A stretch of DNA of 64,000 nt from JAXHUH01 sp034211175 (lineage in GTDB: Bacteria; Actinomycetota; Acidimicrobiia; Acidimicrobiales; CAIXPF01). The notes under the pieces were generated by a model. The model had not been told where the DNA came from. It saw nothing but the letters and a program-made list of their open reading frames with translations, and ran no database searches. Position numbers and translations under genes: made by a program. Positions 53,842-61,837 of the stretch are shown here, piece by piece (position 1 is the stretch's first letter; each line of letters starts with the position of its first letter). The stretch spans positions 1 to 64,000 of the forward strand of contig JAXHUH010000137.1 of assembly GCA_034211175.1 (NCBI GenBank), written 5' to 3'.

Positions 53842-54811
53842 GACCAACGCGAGAAGCCGCTCGCCGGGCCCGATCCGACGAACGCGTTCCGGTGCCGGGC
53901 GTGCCGGCGACCGCGCCGCCCGGGGTCAGGGCCGCGTCGCCACGGACCGCAGCGCCGAAGCTCGGGGTCGCGGCCAGGGCCACGATGTCGGTCGGCAGCT
54001 CGACGCCGTCGGCCTCCAGTGCCGCCTTGGCCGCGACGATGGCCCGGGCGAGGACCGTGAGCGCCTCGCCCTCGTGGGGGCCGGTCCACAACCGGGCCTC
54101 GATGTTCACGGTCGACGCGCCGAGCTCGGTCACGATCGCTTCGGGCGCGGGCTCGTCGGCCACACCGGCGAGCCCGCCGAGCGCGTCGACGATCGTGTCG
54201 CACGCCCCGTCGGCGTCGTTCTCGTACGCGATCCCGACGACGAACGTCATCCGGCGCTGCGGGTAGTGGGTCTGGACCCGGATCACGCTCTTGTAGACGT
54301 CGCGGTTCGGGATGACCACGAGCTGGCCGTCGAAGGTCCGCATCCGGGTCTCGCGGATCGTGATCGCCTCGACGGTCCCGGTGCGGTCCTTCACCTCGAT
54401 CTGGTCGCCGGAGCGGAACGGCTGGCGGAACAGCAGGAGGACGCCGGCCAGCGTGTTCTCGAGGATGTCCTGGAAGGCGAACCCGACGGCGACCGAGAAG
54501 AACCCGAGGCCGGCCAGGAGATCGACCGGCTGGACCGACGGGAACGTCACCGCGATGGCGACGAGGACCGTCACCGCGAAGAAGGTCCACCCGGCCAGCT
54601 TGCTCATCACGAGCGCGAAGCTCGGCGTCTCCCGGCGCAGCAACGCACGGTGGGCCACCCAGCGCAGGACCCGCGACAGCGCCCAGCCGACGGCGATGAT
54701 CACGAGCGCGACGCCGAGCCGGGGGAGCGCGCTCAGCACCGAGTCGATCAGGTCACGGGCGGACCCGGAGATCTCCTCCGTGGTGTCGTCGAGATCCTCA
54801 CCAGCTGCCAC
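53795..54811 (-). CDS. MscS-family small-conductance mechanosensitive channel
   Basis: 338 residues. Three transmembrane helices: LGVALVIIAVGWALSRVLRWV, LAGWTFFAVTVLVAIAVTFPSV, and the pore-lining GLGFFSVAVGFAFQDILENTLAGVLLLF. The beta domain follows with RSGDQIEVKDRTGTVEAITIRETRMRTFDGQLVVIPN and the C-terminal cage domain with RRMTFVVGIAYENDADGACDTI. It releases solutes on hypo-osmotic shock. From GTG 54811; longer readings cross a region without coding character. The Ala/Arg-rich C-terminal 40 residues extend 47 nt into the convergent quinone reductase gene, so they are probably unconserved. Confidence 0.9.
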   Translation of the reverse strand: MAAGEDLDDTTEEISGSARDLIDSVLSALPRLGVALVIIAVGWALSRVLRWVAHRALLRRETPSFALVMSKLAGWTFFAVTVLVAIAVTFPSVQPVDLLAGLGFFSVAVGFAFQDILENTLAGVLLLFRQPFRSGDQIEVKDRTGTVEAITIRETRMRTFDGQLVVIPNRDVYKSVIRVQTHYPQRRMTFVVGIAYENDADGACDTIVDALGGLAGVADEPAPEAIVTELGASTVNIEARLWTGPHEGEALTVLARAIVAAKAALEADGVELPTDIVALAATPSFGAAVRGDAALTPGGAVAGTPGTGTRSSDRARRAASRVGLSRERRRAAGSVPGR

Positions 54812-55042
54812 GTTCCACCACGCTCCGTTCCTCGGGCGCGCCCGACGCCCGGCCGCGGACCCCTTACCCGGCTCCCGGCCCGGTGTCACCTCCCGCCCTC
54901 GCGGATCCGCCGACGACCGAGCGGCTCGCCGGTGCCGTTCGCCGACGACCGGGGCGGCGAGCTCGCCGGCGCGGCCACCGTCGTCGGTTCCCGCCTCTCG
55001 CTCGGTGGCACGTGAGCGCTGCGTGCACGAGACTGCCCCGCC
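54812..55042. other. Divergent intergenic region, 231 bp
   Basis: Separates the MscS channel gene from the enoyl reductase-like gene. Reading frames through it are low-complexity Arg/Pro shadows. Presumably carries both promoters; no dyad stands out. Confidence 0.5.
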
Positions 55043-56299
55043 ATGGCCGACGTCGACGTGATGTTGTTCGGCCCGACCGGTGTGACCGGCCGGGAGGTCG
55101 CCCGCCACCTCGCCCGCCGGGCATCGGCACTCGGGCTCACCTGGGGTGTCGCCGGACGCGACCGCGAACGGGTGGCCGCCGCGCTCGACGAGCTCGCCCT
55201 CGAGGGCGGCCCCGACCTCGTGATGACGGCCGACGCCGGCGACCCGGCGTCGGTCGCGGCGATGGTCGACGCCGCCTCGGTGGTGGCGAACCTCGTCGGC
55301 CCCTACGCGCGCCACGGCGAGACGATCTACGCGGCGTGCGCCCGCACCGGGACCGACCAGCTCGACCTCACCGGTGAGATGCCGTGGGTCCGGTCGATGC
55401 TCGACCGCTACCACGAGGCGGCCGTCGCGTCCGGGGCTCGCATCGTCCCGACCGCCGGGTTCGAGAGCCTGCCCTACGACCTCGCGGCGCTGCTGGCGGC
55501 CACGACGTTGCACGAGCGGACGGGCGACCCGGTCGTCGCGGTCGACGCCTCGATGTCGACGGCGACGACGAGCCGGGTGACGTCGCTCACCGACGCGGTC
55601 TCCGGTGGCACGTACCAGAGCATCGTCACCGTCCTCGGCGAGTCGGGCGGTGCGTCGATGACCGACCCCCACCTGCTGGACCCGGGCGCGGCCGCACGGT
55701 CCGGGGTCCTCGACCTCGTGCCCCGCCGCCATCCGGCGACCGGCGAGTGGCTCGGGCCGATGGCGCCGTGGCCGTGGATCAACCCGGTGGTCGTGCACCG
55801 CAGCGCCGCCCTGCTGCGCGACGCGGGCGAGAAGCTGTTCGCCGAGGACTTCCGCTACCGCGACGGCGCAGAGGTCGGGCCGCCCGTGCCGGGACCCGGC
55901 CGTCCGGTCGCCGCGGCGACGATGGCGGGCGCGACCGCGGCGATGGGCCTGCTCGGACGCCTCCCGCAACGACCGAGGCGGGCGTTGGCCGGCTGGATGG
56001 GACGGATCGGCCCGCAGGCGGGCAGCGGCCCGAGGCCCGAGGACCTCGACGCGTGGAGCTACCGGATCACCGCGCGGGCGGCGACCGCCGCGGGTGAGGT
56101 CGTCGACGTGGTCGTCGAGGCCGACGGCCATCCCGGCTACAAGTCGACCGCCCGCATGATCGGTGAGGCGGCACTGGCCCTCGCCGACGGCTCGCCGGTG
56201 CCCGACCGCCGGGGGTTCCTGACCCCGGCCACCGCGCTCGGCACCACGTCGATCGAGCGCATGGCCGAGGCCGGTCTCCGCTTCACGGTCGGCCCCTGA
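55043..56299 (+). CDS. Trans-acting enoyl reductase/saccharopine dehydrogenase-like protein
   Basis: 418 residues of the family that includes the mycobacterial trans-acting enoyl reductase (Rv2953). N-terminal Rossmann domain VMLFGPTGVTGREVARHLARRA, WGVAGRDRERV, and VVANLVGPYARHGETIYAACARTGTDQLDLTGEMPWV; catalytic-domain segments IVPTAGFESLPYDLAALLA and GYKSTARMIGEAALAL near the end. In mycobacteria it saturates polyketide intermediates; other members may reduce unsaturated lipid chains. No polyketide synthase is encoded here, so the role is open. About 230 bp separate it from the divergent MscS gene; no strong ribosome-binding site. Confidence 0.87.
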   Translation: MADVDVMLFGPTGVTGREVARHLARRASALGLTWGVAGRDRERVAAALDELALEGGPDLVMTADAGDPASVAAMVDAASVVANLVGPYARHGETIYAACARTGTDQLDLTGEMPWVRSMLDRYHEAAVASGARIVPTAGFESLPYDLAALLAATTLHERTGDPVVAVDASMSTATTSRVTSLTDAVSGGTYQSIVTVLGESGGASMTDPHLLDPGAAARSGVLDLVPRRHPATGEWLGPMAPWPWINPVVVHRSAALLRDAGEKLFAEDFRYRDGAEVGPPVPGPGRPVAAATMAGATAAMGLLGRLPQRPRRALAGWMGRIGPQAGSGPRPEDLDAWSYRITARAATAAGEVVDVVVEADGHPGYKSTARMIGEAALALADGSPVPDRRGFLTPATALGTTSIERMAEAGLRFTVGP

Positions 56300-56371
56300 C
56301 GGGACGGCCCGACAGGACGGCGGCCTGACAGGACGGTCCGGCGAAGTTCTCCCGGGCACCGGCGCGGACCG

Positions 56372-58135
56372 TCAGCCGCCGTCGCCCAGGCACACGACCC
56401 GATCGGCCCGGGCGAGCGCCGCGGGACGGTTGGACGCGGCGAGCACCGTGAACCCGGCGGCGGACAACCGCCCCCACACCGCCAGTTCGGTGTCGACGTC
56501 GAGCGCCGAGGTCAGGTCGTCGAGGACGAGCAGCTCGGGTCGGTGGGCCATGGCCCGCGCGCCGGCGGCCCGCTGCGCCTGCCCGCCGCTGAGCCGCACC
56601 CCTCGGGCGCCGACGAGGGTGTCGAGCCCGTCCGGCAGGTCGGCGACGTCGTCGTCGAACGCGGCGAGTCCGATGCCGGCGAGCACGTCGGCCTCGTCGA
56701 GGTCGTGACCGAGGCGGAGGTTGTCGCCGAGCGGCTCGGCGAACAGGCGGGGCACCTGGGCGACGTAGGCGCACTGGGGCGGCACGAAGAAGGCCGCCCG
56801 ATCGGTGATCTCGCGACCGTTCCAGCGAACCGACCCGGCGTCGATCGCACCGAGGCCGATCACCGCCCGCAACAACGACGACTTGCCGGCGCCGACCGGC
56901 CCGCGCACGACGACGAGCTCGCCTCGTTCGACGACGAGGTCGACGTCGACGAGGCGCCGAGCGGCCGACGTGAGGCCCACGACCTCGAGCCGTTGGAGCC
57001 GCGACCTCGGCGGCCGCACCGGTGGCGGGGCCGCCGGTCCGCCGAGCACGGGCATCGGGCGATCGGCCACCAGCGGGTCGTCCGACGCGCCGGACGTCGG
57101 GCCGCCGTCGGACGCCCGACCGACCAGCGCGTCCAGCCGGGCCTCGGAGACCTCGAAGCGTCGGCGGCCGGCGACGATGCCGCCGATCCGCATCGGCAGC
57201 GCGGTCATCAGGACGAGGTAGGAGAAGAACAGCGTCACGTCGCCCGCGGTCAGCGGCCCGCGGGCGGCGACCACGAGCGCGATCCCGATGAGCACGTCGG
57301 CCAGCGTCGTGTTCAGGCTCCGGAGGAAGCCGTGCCACACCCCGTCGCGCACCGATGCCCGGGACCGCGTGGCGTTGAGCTGGTCGAGGCGGCGCAGCAC
57401 GGCGTCCTGCGCACCCATGACCTTCACGGTGAGCGACGCCTCGAACGCCGCGGCCAGGAACCCGCTCACCTCACTGGCGGCGGCCCGGGCGACGGCGCGT
57501 CGGTGGCGGGCCACGGTGGCGATCGACCGGTTCGCCAGGCCCAACGCCAGGAGCGGCGCGATGCCGACGAACGCGGCCAACGGGTCGATGCGGACCAGGA
57601 GCACCCCGGCGGCGGCGCCGAACGCCACCGCGCCGACGAGATCGATCCAGTTGTCGAGGAGGAAGATCATGTCCATCGGGTCGTCGCGCAGGCGGACGAG
57701 CGCATCGCCGACCGCCACGTTCCTCGATGCCGCACGCGGCCCGCCGCTCGCCAACTGGGCGTCGAGCACGTTCGAGCGGATGAGCGCCTTCGACGCCTCG
57801 AAGCCCTTCGTGTACACGGGATGGACGACGGCGATGCCCCAGGCGATCGCGAGCTCGGCGGCGGCGAGCACCACCACCAGCGCCGCGGCGCGCCCGGTGG
57901 CACGGTGGTGCTGGTACTCGTCGAGGATCGCGGCGATCAGCCATCCCGGCACGACCGGTGCCGCGAAGTACACGAGCCATCCGGCGCTGCCGAGCCAGAA
58001 CGGCCACGCCCGGAAGTTGGCGGCGTGCACGGTGCGCCGCTCGCGATGCAGGGGTCGCCGGTCGGGCCCGGACCGGCTCGATCGACGCGCCCGCCGGCCG
58101 CCCCCACGATCGACGGTGGCGCCCGGCGACGTCAT
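56372..58135 (-). CDS. ABC exporter half-transporter with degenerate ATP site
   Basis: 587 residues: a basic N-terminus, a six-helix ABC type-1 exporter domain (about 45-320) and an NBD (about 360-587). Walker A is GPVGAGKSS, signature LSGGQAQRAAG, and Walker B LLVLDDLTSALD, with Asp in place of the catalytic Glu, while the H-loop reads AASNRP with no His. This NBD is therefore hydrolysis-impaired, as in one half of asymmetric heterodimeric exporters (BmrCD, TM287/288). The ATG overlaps the stop of the partner gene by 4 nt (ATGA). Substrate unknown, lipid or drug by family. Confidence 0.9.
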   Translation of the reverse strand: MTSPGATVDRGGGRRARRSSRSGPDRRPLHRERRTVHAANFRAWPFWLGSAGWLVYFAAPVVPGWLIAAILDEYQHHRATGRAAALVVVLAAAELAIAWGIAVVHPVYTKGFEASKALIRSNVLDAQLASGGPRAASRNVAVGDALVRLRDDPMDMIFLLDNWIDLVGAVAFGAAAGVLLVRIDPLAAFVGIAPLLALGLANRSIATVARHRRAVARAAASEVSGFLAAAFEASLTVKVMGAQDAVLRRLDQLNATRSRASVRDGVWHGFLRSLNTTLADVLIGIALVVAARGPLTAGDVTLFFSYLVLMTALPMRIGGIVAGRRRFEVSEARLDALVGRASDGGPTSGASDDPLVADRPMPVLGGPAAPPPVRPPRSRLQRLEVVGLTSAARRLVDVDLVVERGELVVVRGPVGAGKSSLLRAVIGLGAIDAGSVRWNGREITDRAAFFVPPQCAYVAQVPRLFAEPLGDNLRLGHDLDEADVLAGIGLAAFDDDVADLPDGLDTLVGARGVRLSGGQAQRAAGARAMAHRPELLVLDDLTSALDVDTELAVWGRLSAAGFTVLAASNRPAALARADRVVCLGDGG

Positions 58136-59925
58136 GCGAGCTCCTCGATGCCACGCCCGCCGGCGGACGCACCGACGGAGCGCAACCGCGCGTAGCGGGA
58201 GCCGGGGTCGTCTGCCAGGACCGCCCTGGGCCCGTGCTCGACGAGCGCGCCGCGTTCGAGCACGGCGATGTCGTCGCAGATGTCGAGCGTCTCCAATCGG
58301 TGGGCGATGATGACCGCGGTCCGCCCCTCGACCAGGCGTCCGAGGGCGGCGGAGATGGCGGCACTGGTCTCGGGGTCGACGCGTGACGTCGCCTCGTCGA
58401 GCACGATCACGTCGGGATCGCGCAGCAGCGCCCGGGCGACGGCGAGCAACTGGGCCTGCCCCGCGGACAAGCCGACCGACGACGCCCGGCCATCGCCGCG
58501 GGTGCCGCTCCGACCGTCGGGCGACAGCGCGGTGTCGAGCCCGTCCGCCAGCCCGTCGTGCCAACCGCCGAGCCCGGCCCGGCGCAGCGCGTCGACGACG
58601 AGCCGGTCGTCGACGTCGTCGAACATGGCGACGTTGTCCCGCACGGTGTCGGGGAACAGCTGCACGTCCTGGGGGATCGCCCCGACCCGCCGGCGAAGGT
58701 CACGGTCGTCGAGCGCGCCGACGTCGACGCCCCCGATGAGGAGGCGGCCGCTCGTGACCGACACGAGCCGGAGCACCAGACGGGCGACGGTGGTCTTGCC
58801 CGACCCGGTCCGCCCGACGAGGCCCAGCACACGCCCGGCCCCCAGGTGGAGGTCGAGCGGACGGAGTGCGGCCACCCCGTCGACGGCGTCGTCGTCGACG
58901 AGTGTCGCCGCCTCGAACCGCACGTCGAGCGGGCCCGTCGGGAGCTGCCCGGTCCCGGAGACGACCCGGCGCCGCTCCTCGACGAGCTCGATGACGCGGC
59001 GTGCCGATCCGGCGACGCCCTGGCTCTCCTGGAGCTGCCAGGTGAGGGTCTGGACCGGCACCTGGACGATCCGCACCATCTGGAGCGCGAGGACGACCCC
59101 CGCCACGTCGACCCAACCGACACCGAGAGCGAGACCACCGACGGCGAGGACCGCGACCGCCGTCATCGCCACGACCGACTTGATCGACGCCTGGGCCCCC
59201 ATCGCCGCCCGCACCCGGATGGCGGCGGCATCGACGAGCCGCGCGGCGAGGTCGGCGAAGCGACGCACGCCGTGGGCCCCGGCCCCCAGCGCGGCCACGT
59301 CCTCCGCGCCGGCGAGGTACTGCTCGGCGACCGAGCTCATCTCGGCATCGACCCGCCGCTCCGCCAGGACCGCCTCCGCCGACACGTCCCGCACCTGCCA
59401 GATCGTCCAGCCCAGGGCGCCGTAGCCGATGGCCAGGACCGGGGCGAGCCGGGGTTCGACGACGGCGAGCACGACCACGCTGGTGAGCGCGAGGAGCCCG
59501 ATGGCCACGACCCGGGACACCACCCCGGCGAGGAACGTCGTCAGCGCGGTGACGTCGCCGTCGGCGCGGGTGAGCAGCTCGCCGGGTGTGCGATCGCGGT
59601 GGAAGGCGAGGTCGGCCTCGAGCACGTGCGAGGCGAGCTCGTGGCGCAGGCCGTCGGTGATGCGCCACGCGAGCACGGACGACCGCCACAGCACGGCGAG
59701 GCTCACCCCGGCCGCGGCGAGCCCGGTTCCCGCGTAGCCGAGGCCGATCGGCGCGACCTCGCCGAGGGACGCGCCGTCGACGACACGGTCGACGAACGCG
59801 GCGATGAGCAGGGAGCCGATGATCGGCAGCGCGGTGGCGACGGCGAGCAGGACGCCGTAGCCGGCGAAGGCCCGCCGGTGCGGCCGGACCAGCGATGCGA
59901 CGAACCGCCAGTGGGACCCGGTCAC
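58132..59925 (-). CDS. ABC exporter half-transporter, catalytic partner
   Basis: 597 residues from GTG 59925: exporter transmembrane domain (HRRAFAGYGVLLAVATALPIIGSLLIAAFVDRVVDG through VVLALQMVRIVQVPVQTLTW) and an NBD with intact motifs. Walker A is GRTGSGKTT, Q-loop IPQDVQLF, signature LSAGQAQLLAVARALL, Walker B VIVLDEATSRVD with the catalytic Glu, and H-loop IIAHRLET. The signature is LSAGQ rather than LSGGQ, placing the poorer signature opposite the partner's Walker A. It is upstream of and coupled to the degenerate half at 56372, forming one heterodimer. A histidine kinase gene lies 43 nt upstream on the same strand. Confidence 0.92.
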   Translation of the reverse strand: MTGSHWRFVASLVRPHRRAFAGYGVLLAVATALPIIGSLLIAAFVDRVVDGASLGEVAPIGLGYAGTGLAAAGVSLAVLWRSSVLAWRITDGLRHELASHVLEADLAFHRDRTPGELLTRADGDVTALTTFLAGVVSRVVAIGLLALTSVVVLAVVEPRLAPVLAIGYGALGWTIWQVRDVSAEAVLAERRVDAEMSSVAEQYLAGAEDVAALGAGAHGVRRFADLAARLVDAAAIRVRAAMGAQASIKSVVAMTAVAVLAVGGLALGVGWVDVAGVVLALQMVRIVQVPVQTLTWQLQESQGVAGSARRVIELVEERRRVVSGTGQLPTGPLDVRFEAATLVDDDAVDGVAALRPLDLHLGAGRVLGLVGRTGSGKTTVARLVLRLVSVTSGRLLIGGVDVGALDDRDLRRRVGAIPQDVQLFPDTVRDNVAMFDDVDDRLVVDALRRAGLGGWHDGLADGLDTALSPDGRSGTRGDGRASSVGLSAGQAQLLAVARALLRDPDVIVLDEATSRVDPETSAAISAALGRLVEGRTAVIIAHRLETLDICDDIAVLERGALVEHGPRAVLADDPGSRYARLRSVGASAGGRGIEELA

Positions 59926-59968
59926 CCGTCCGACGGTACCGATGCCGCGGTCGCGGCTCCGGCGGATT

Positions 59969-61105
59969 TCAGTCCCTCGACGGGACCGCCGGGAGGTCGC
60001 CGCCGACGGCGGGCAGCGTGAACGTGAACGTCGCCCCGGCGCCCGGTGCGGATTCGACCGTGATCTCCCCGCCATGGCGATGGACCACGGCGCGGGCGAT
60101 GGCGAGCCCGAGGCCGGTCCCGACGACCTCGCCACCCTGCGTGGCCCGGTTGAACGCCTCGAAGATGCGTTCCTGGTCCGCCGGATCGATGCCCACACCG
60201 TTGTCGGACACCGAGATGCGCCAGCATCGACCGCGTCGCGACGCCGTGATCGCAACGATCGGGGCGTCGGGACCGTGGTGGGTGAGGGCGTTGCCGACGA
60301 GGTTCAGCACGAGCTGCACGAGTTGACCGTGGTCGCCGAGGACGATCGGGAGGCCCTCGCCACGGACCTCGGCGCCCAGCTCCCGGATCGTCGCGTCGTG
60401 GAGCTCGACGACCTCGTCGACGACGGTCGTGAGGTCGACGGATGCGAAGCCGGTCGGGTCGCCCTCGTCGGCCTTCGCCAGCGTGAGCAGGGCGGACGTG
60501 AGGGCCTGCATGTGCCTGGTCGCCGAGATGATCCGCCGGAGCCAACCGTCGGCCGGCGGCTCCAGGAGATCGGCGTCCTCGATCATCTGCGCGAAACCCA
60601 TGATCGACCGCAACGGGGCCTGGAGGTCGTGCGAGGCGATGCTGGCGAACTCGCGCAGCTGACGGTTGGTGCGCTCCAGCTCGTCGACCGCTCGCTGCAG
60701 CGCCTCCTCGCGCCGCCGGGCGCCCACGTCGTTGAGCGCCACGACGGCGAGCCGCCGCGTGTCGAGCGCGACCGGGCGCGTGGTCAGCTCGATCGGGATC
60801 GCCAGACCGTCCGACCCGCGGACGTCGACGGTGCACGACGCGTCGTCGAGCTGGACGGGTGCCGGCCCGTTCCCGGTCGGCCAGGCACTCGGGGACGGGG
60901 GCTCGGCGACGAGCTCGGCGATGGAGCGGCCGACGAGGTCGGCGCGCTCGTAGCCGAGCAGCCTGCACGAGTCCGGGCTGGCGTGGACGACGGCTCCGTT
61001 GTCGACCACGAGCGAGGGGCAGGGCACGGTGTCCACGGCGGCGACCAGGTCTCCGATCGTGGTGACCGGCGTCGCCGGACGATCGGACCGTTCATCGGGT
61101 TGCAT
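59969..61105 (-). CDS. PAS-domain sensor histidine kinase
   Basis: 378 residues, no transmembrane helix seen, so a soluble kinase. A PAS domain at about 25-128 (PCPSLVVDNGAVVHASPDSCRLLGYERADLVGRSIAEL) leads by a coiled-coil (REEALQRAVDELERTNRQLREFA) to the dimerisation/phospho-acceptor domain with His159 in SIASHDLQAPLRSIMGFAQMI. The ATPase follows: N-box LVLNLVGNALTHHG, G1 VSDNGVGIDP, F-box, and G2 GTGLGLAIARAVVHRHGG. Bacteriophytochrome-like kinases share the SHDLQxPLR motif. GGAG lies 8 nt before ATG 61105. No response regulator follows; the one at 49707 is 10 kb away. Confidence 0.93.
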   Translation of the reverse strand: MQPDERSDRPATPVTTIGDLVAAVDTVPCPSLVVDNGAVVHASPDSCRLLGYERADLVGRSIAELVAEPPSPSAWPTGNGPAPVQLDDASCTVDVRGSDGLAIPIELTTRPVALDTRRLAVVALNDVGARRREEALQRAVDELERTNRQLREFASIASHDLQAPLRSIMGFAQMIEDADLLEPPADGWLRRIISATRHMQALTSALLTLAKADEGDPTGFASVDLTTVVDEVVELHDATIRELGAEVRGEGLPIVLGDHGQLVQLVLNLVGNALTHHGPDAPIVAITASRRGRCWRISVSDNGVGIDPADQERIFEAFNRATQGGEVVGTGLGLAIARAVVHRHGGEITVESAPGAGATFTFTLPAVGGDLPAVPSRD

Positions 61106-61224
61106 CAACCGTGCTCCGGGGGGCCGCCGCGTCAGGGGTCGCAGGGGACGGACGACGTGCCCTTGCACTTGATCCCCTCTTCGGGCGGTCACCTCGCCCC
61201 GACGCACCGACAGCGCAGGGTCCG

Positions 61225-61274
61225 GGTCCTGCCTGCACGGACTGCCACCGGGGGCAGTCCGTGCAGGCAGGAAC
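61225..61274. repeat. Dispersed 50-nt palindrome, copy D
   Basis: A perfect 20-bp stem (61227-61246 with 61253-61272) around the loop ACCGGG. The centre is GCCACC/GGGGGC, one base from the other copies, and the ends are GTCCTGCC and GGCAGGAAC. It lies between the cupin gene stop (61288, minus strand) and the histidine kinase start (61105, minus strand). Confidence 0.85.
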
Positions 61275-61287
61275 GGGTGGACCCGGC

Positions 61288-61773
61288 CTAGGCGAGGGGC
61301 GGGGGCGGGGGGCCGAGCACGGCGATGTCGAACTGCGCACACACGGCGGCGACGTGCTCGGGGTCGATGTCCTCCGGCTCCGGCTGGACCGCGTCGTCCG
61401 CCGGGCGCCCGAGCGTGGCCACGAACCGCTCGAACTGCGACGGCGTGGAGACCTGGAACACCCGGGCCTCGTCGCTGAGGACCTGGAACTGGTGCGGCAG
61501 GCCCCGGGGCAGCCAGACGACCGCACCGGTGCGATGGACCGCCTCGTCCTCGCCGCAGGCGAACCAGACCTCGCCATCGGCGACGTAGAACAGCTCGTCC
61601 TCGACGTCGTGGCGGTGGAGCGGCGGGCCGAACCCCTTCGGCGCCACGAACTCCATCGCGGTCAGCTTGCCGTCGGTGTGCTCGGCCGTGACCTTCGCGG
61701 TGAACAGGTGGTTGAGGAAGTGGAAGTGATCACCCTCGTCGCGGGCGACCAGCCGTGGTGTCTGCGTGCTCAT
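61288..61773 (-). CDS. Cupin-domain protein
   Basis: 161 residues with one cupin barrel. Motif 1 reads GFGPPLHRHDVEDELFYVADGEVWFACG, giving His, His and Glu metal ligands, and motif 2 around RTGAVVWLPRGLPHQFQVLSDEARV gives the last His. The tail (about 115-161) is acidic and Pro-rich (PEPEDIDPEHVAAVCAQFDIAVLGPPPPPLA). A metal-binding small-molecule or dioxygenase-like role is possible. It is the gene upstream of the histidine kinase on the same strand, separated by palindrome D, and downstream of the hydrolase-BTAD gene by 64 bp. Confidence 0.88.
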   Translation of the reverse strand: MSTQTPRLVARDEGDHFHFLNHLFTAKVTAEHTDGKLTAMEFVAPKGFGPPLHRHDVEDELFYVADGEVWFACGEDEAVHRTGAVVWLPRGLPHQFQVLSDEARVFQVSTPSQFERFVATLGRPADDAVQPEPEDIDPEHVAAVCAQFDIAVLGPPPPPLA

Positions 61774-61837
61774 GCGGAGAGCTTCCGAACCAACCTTTCG
61801 AAAGCCTTCAGACGCGGCACCCCCGGGCGGGCGCCGG

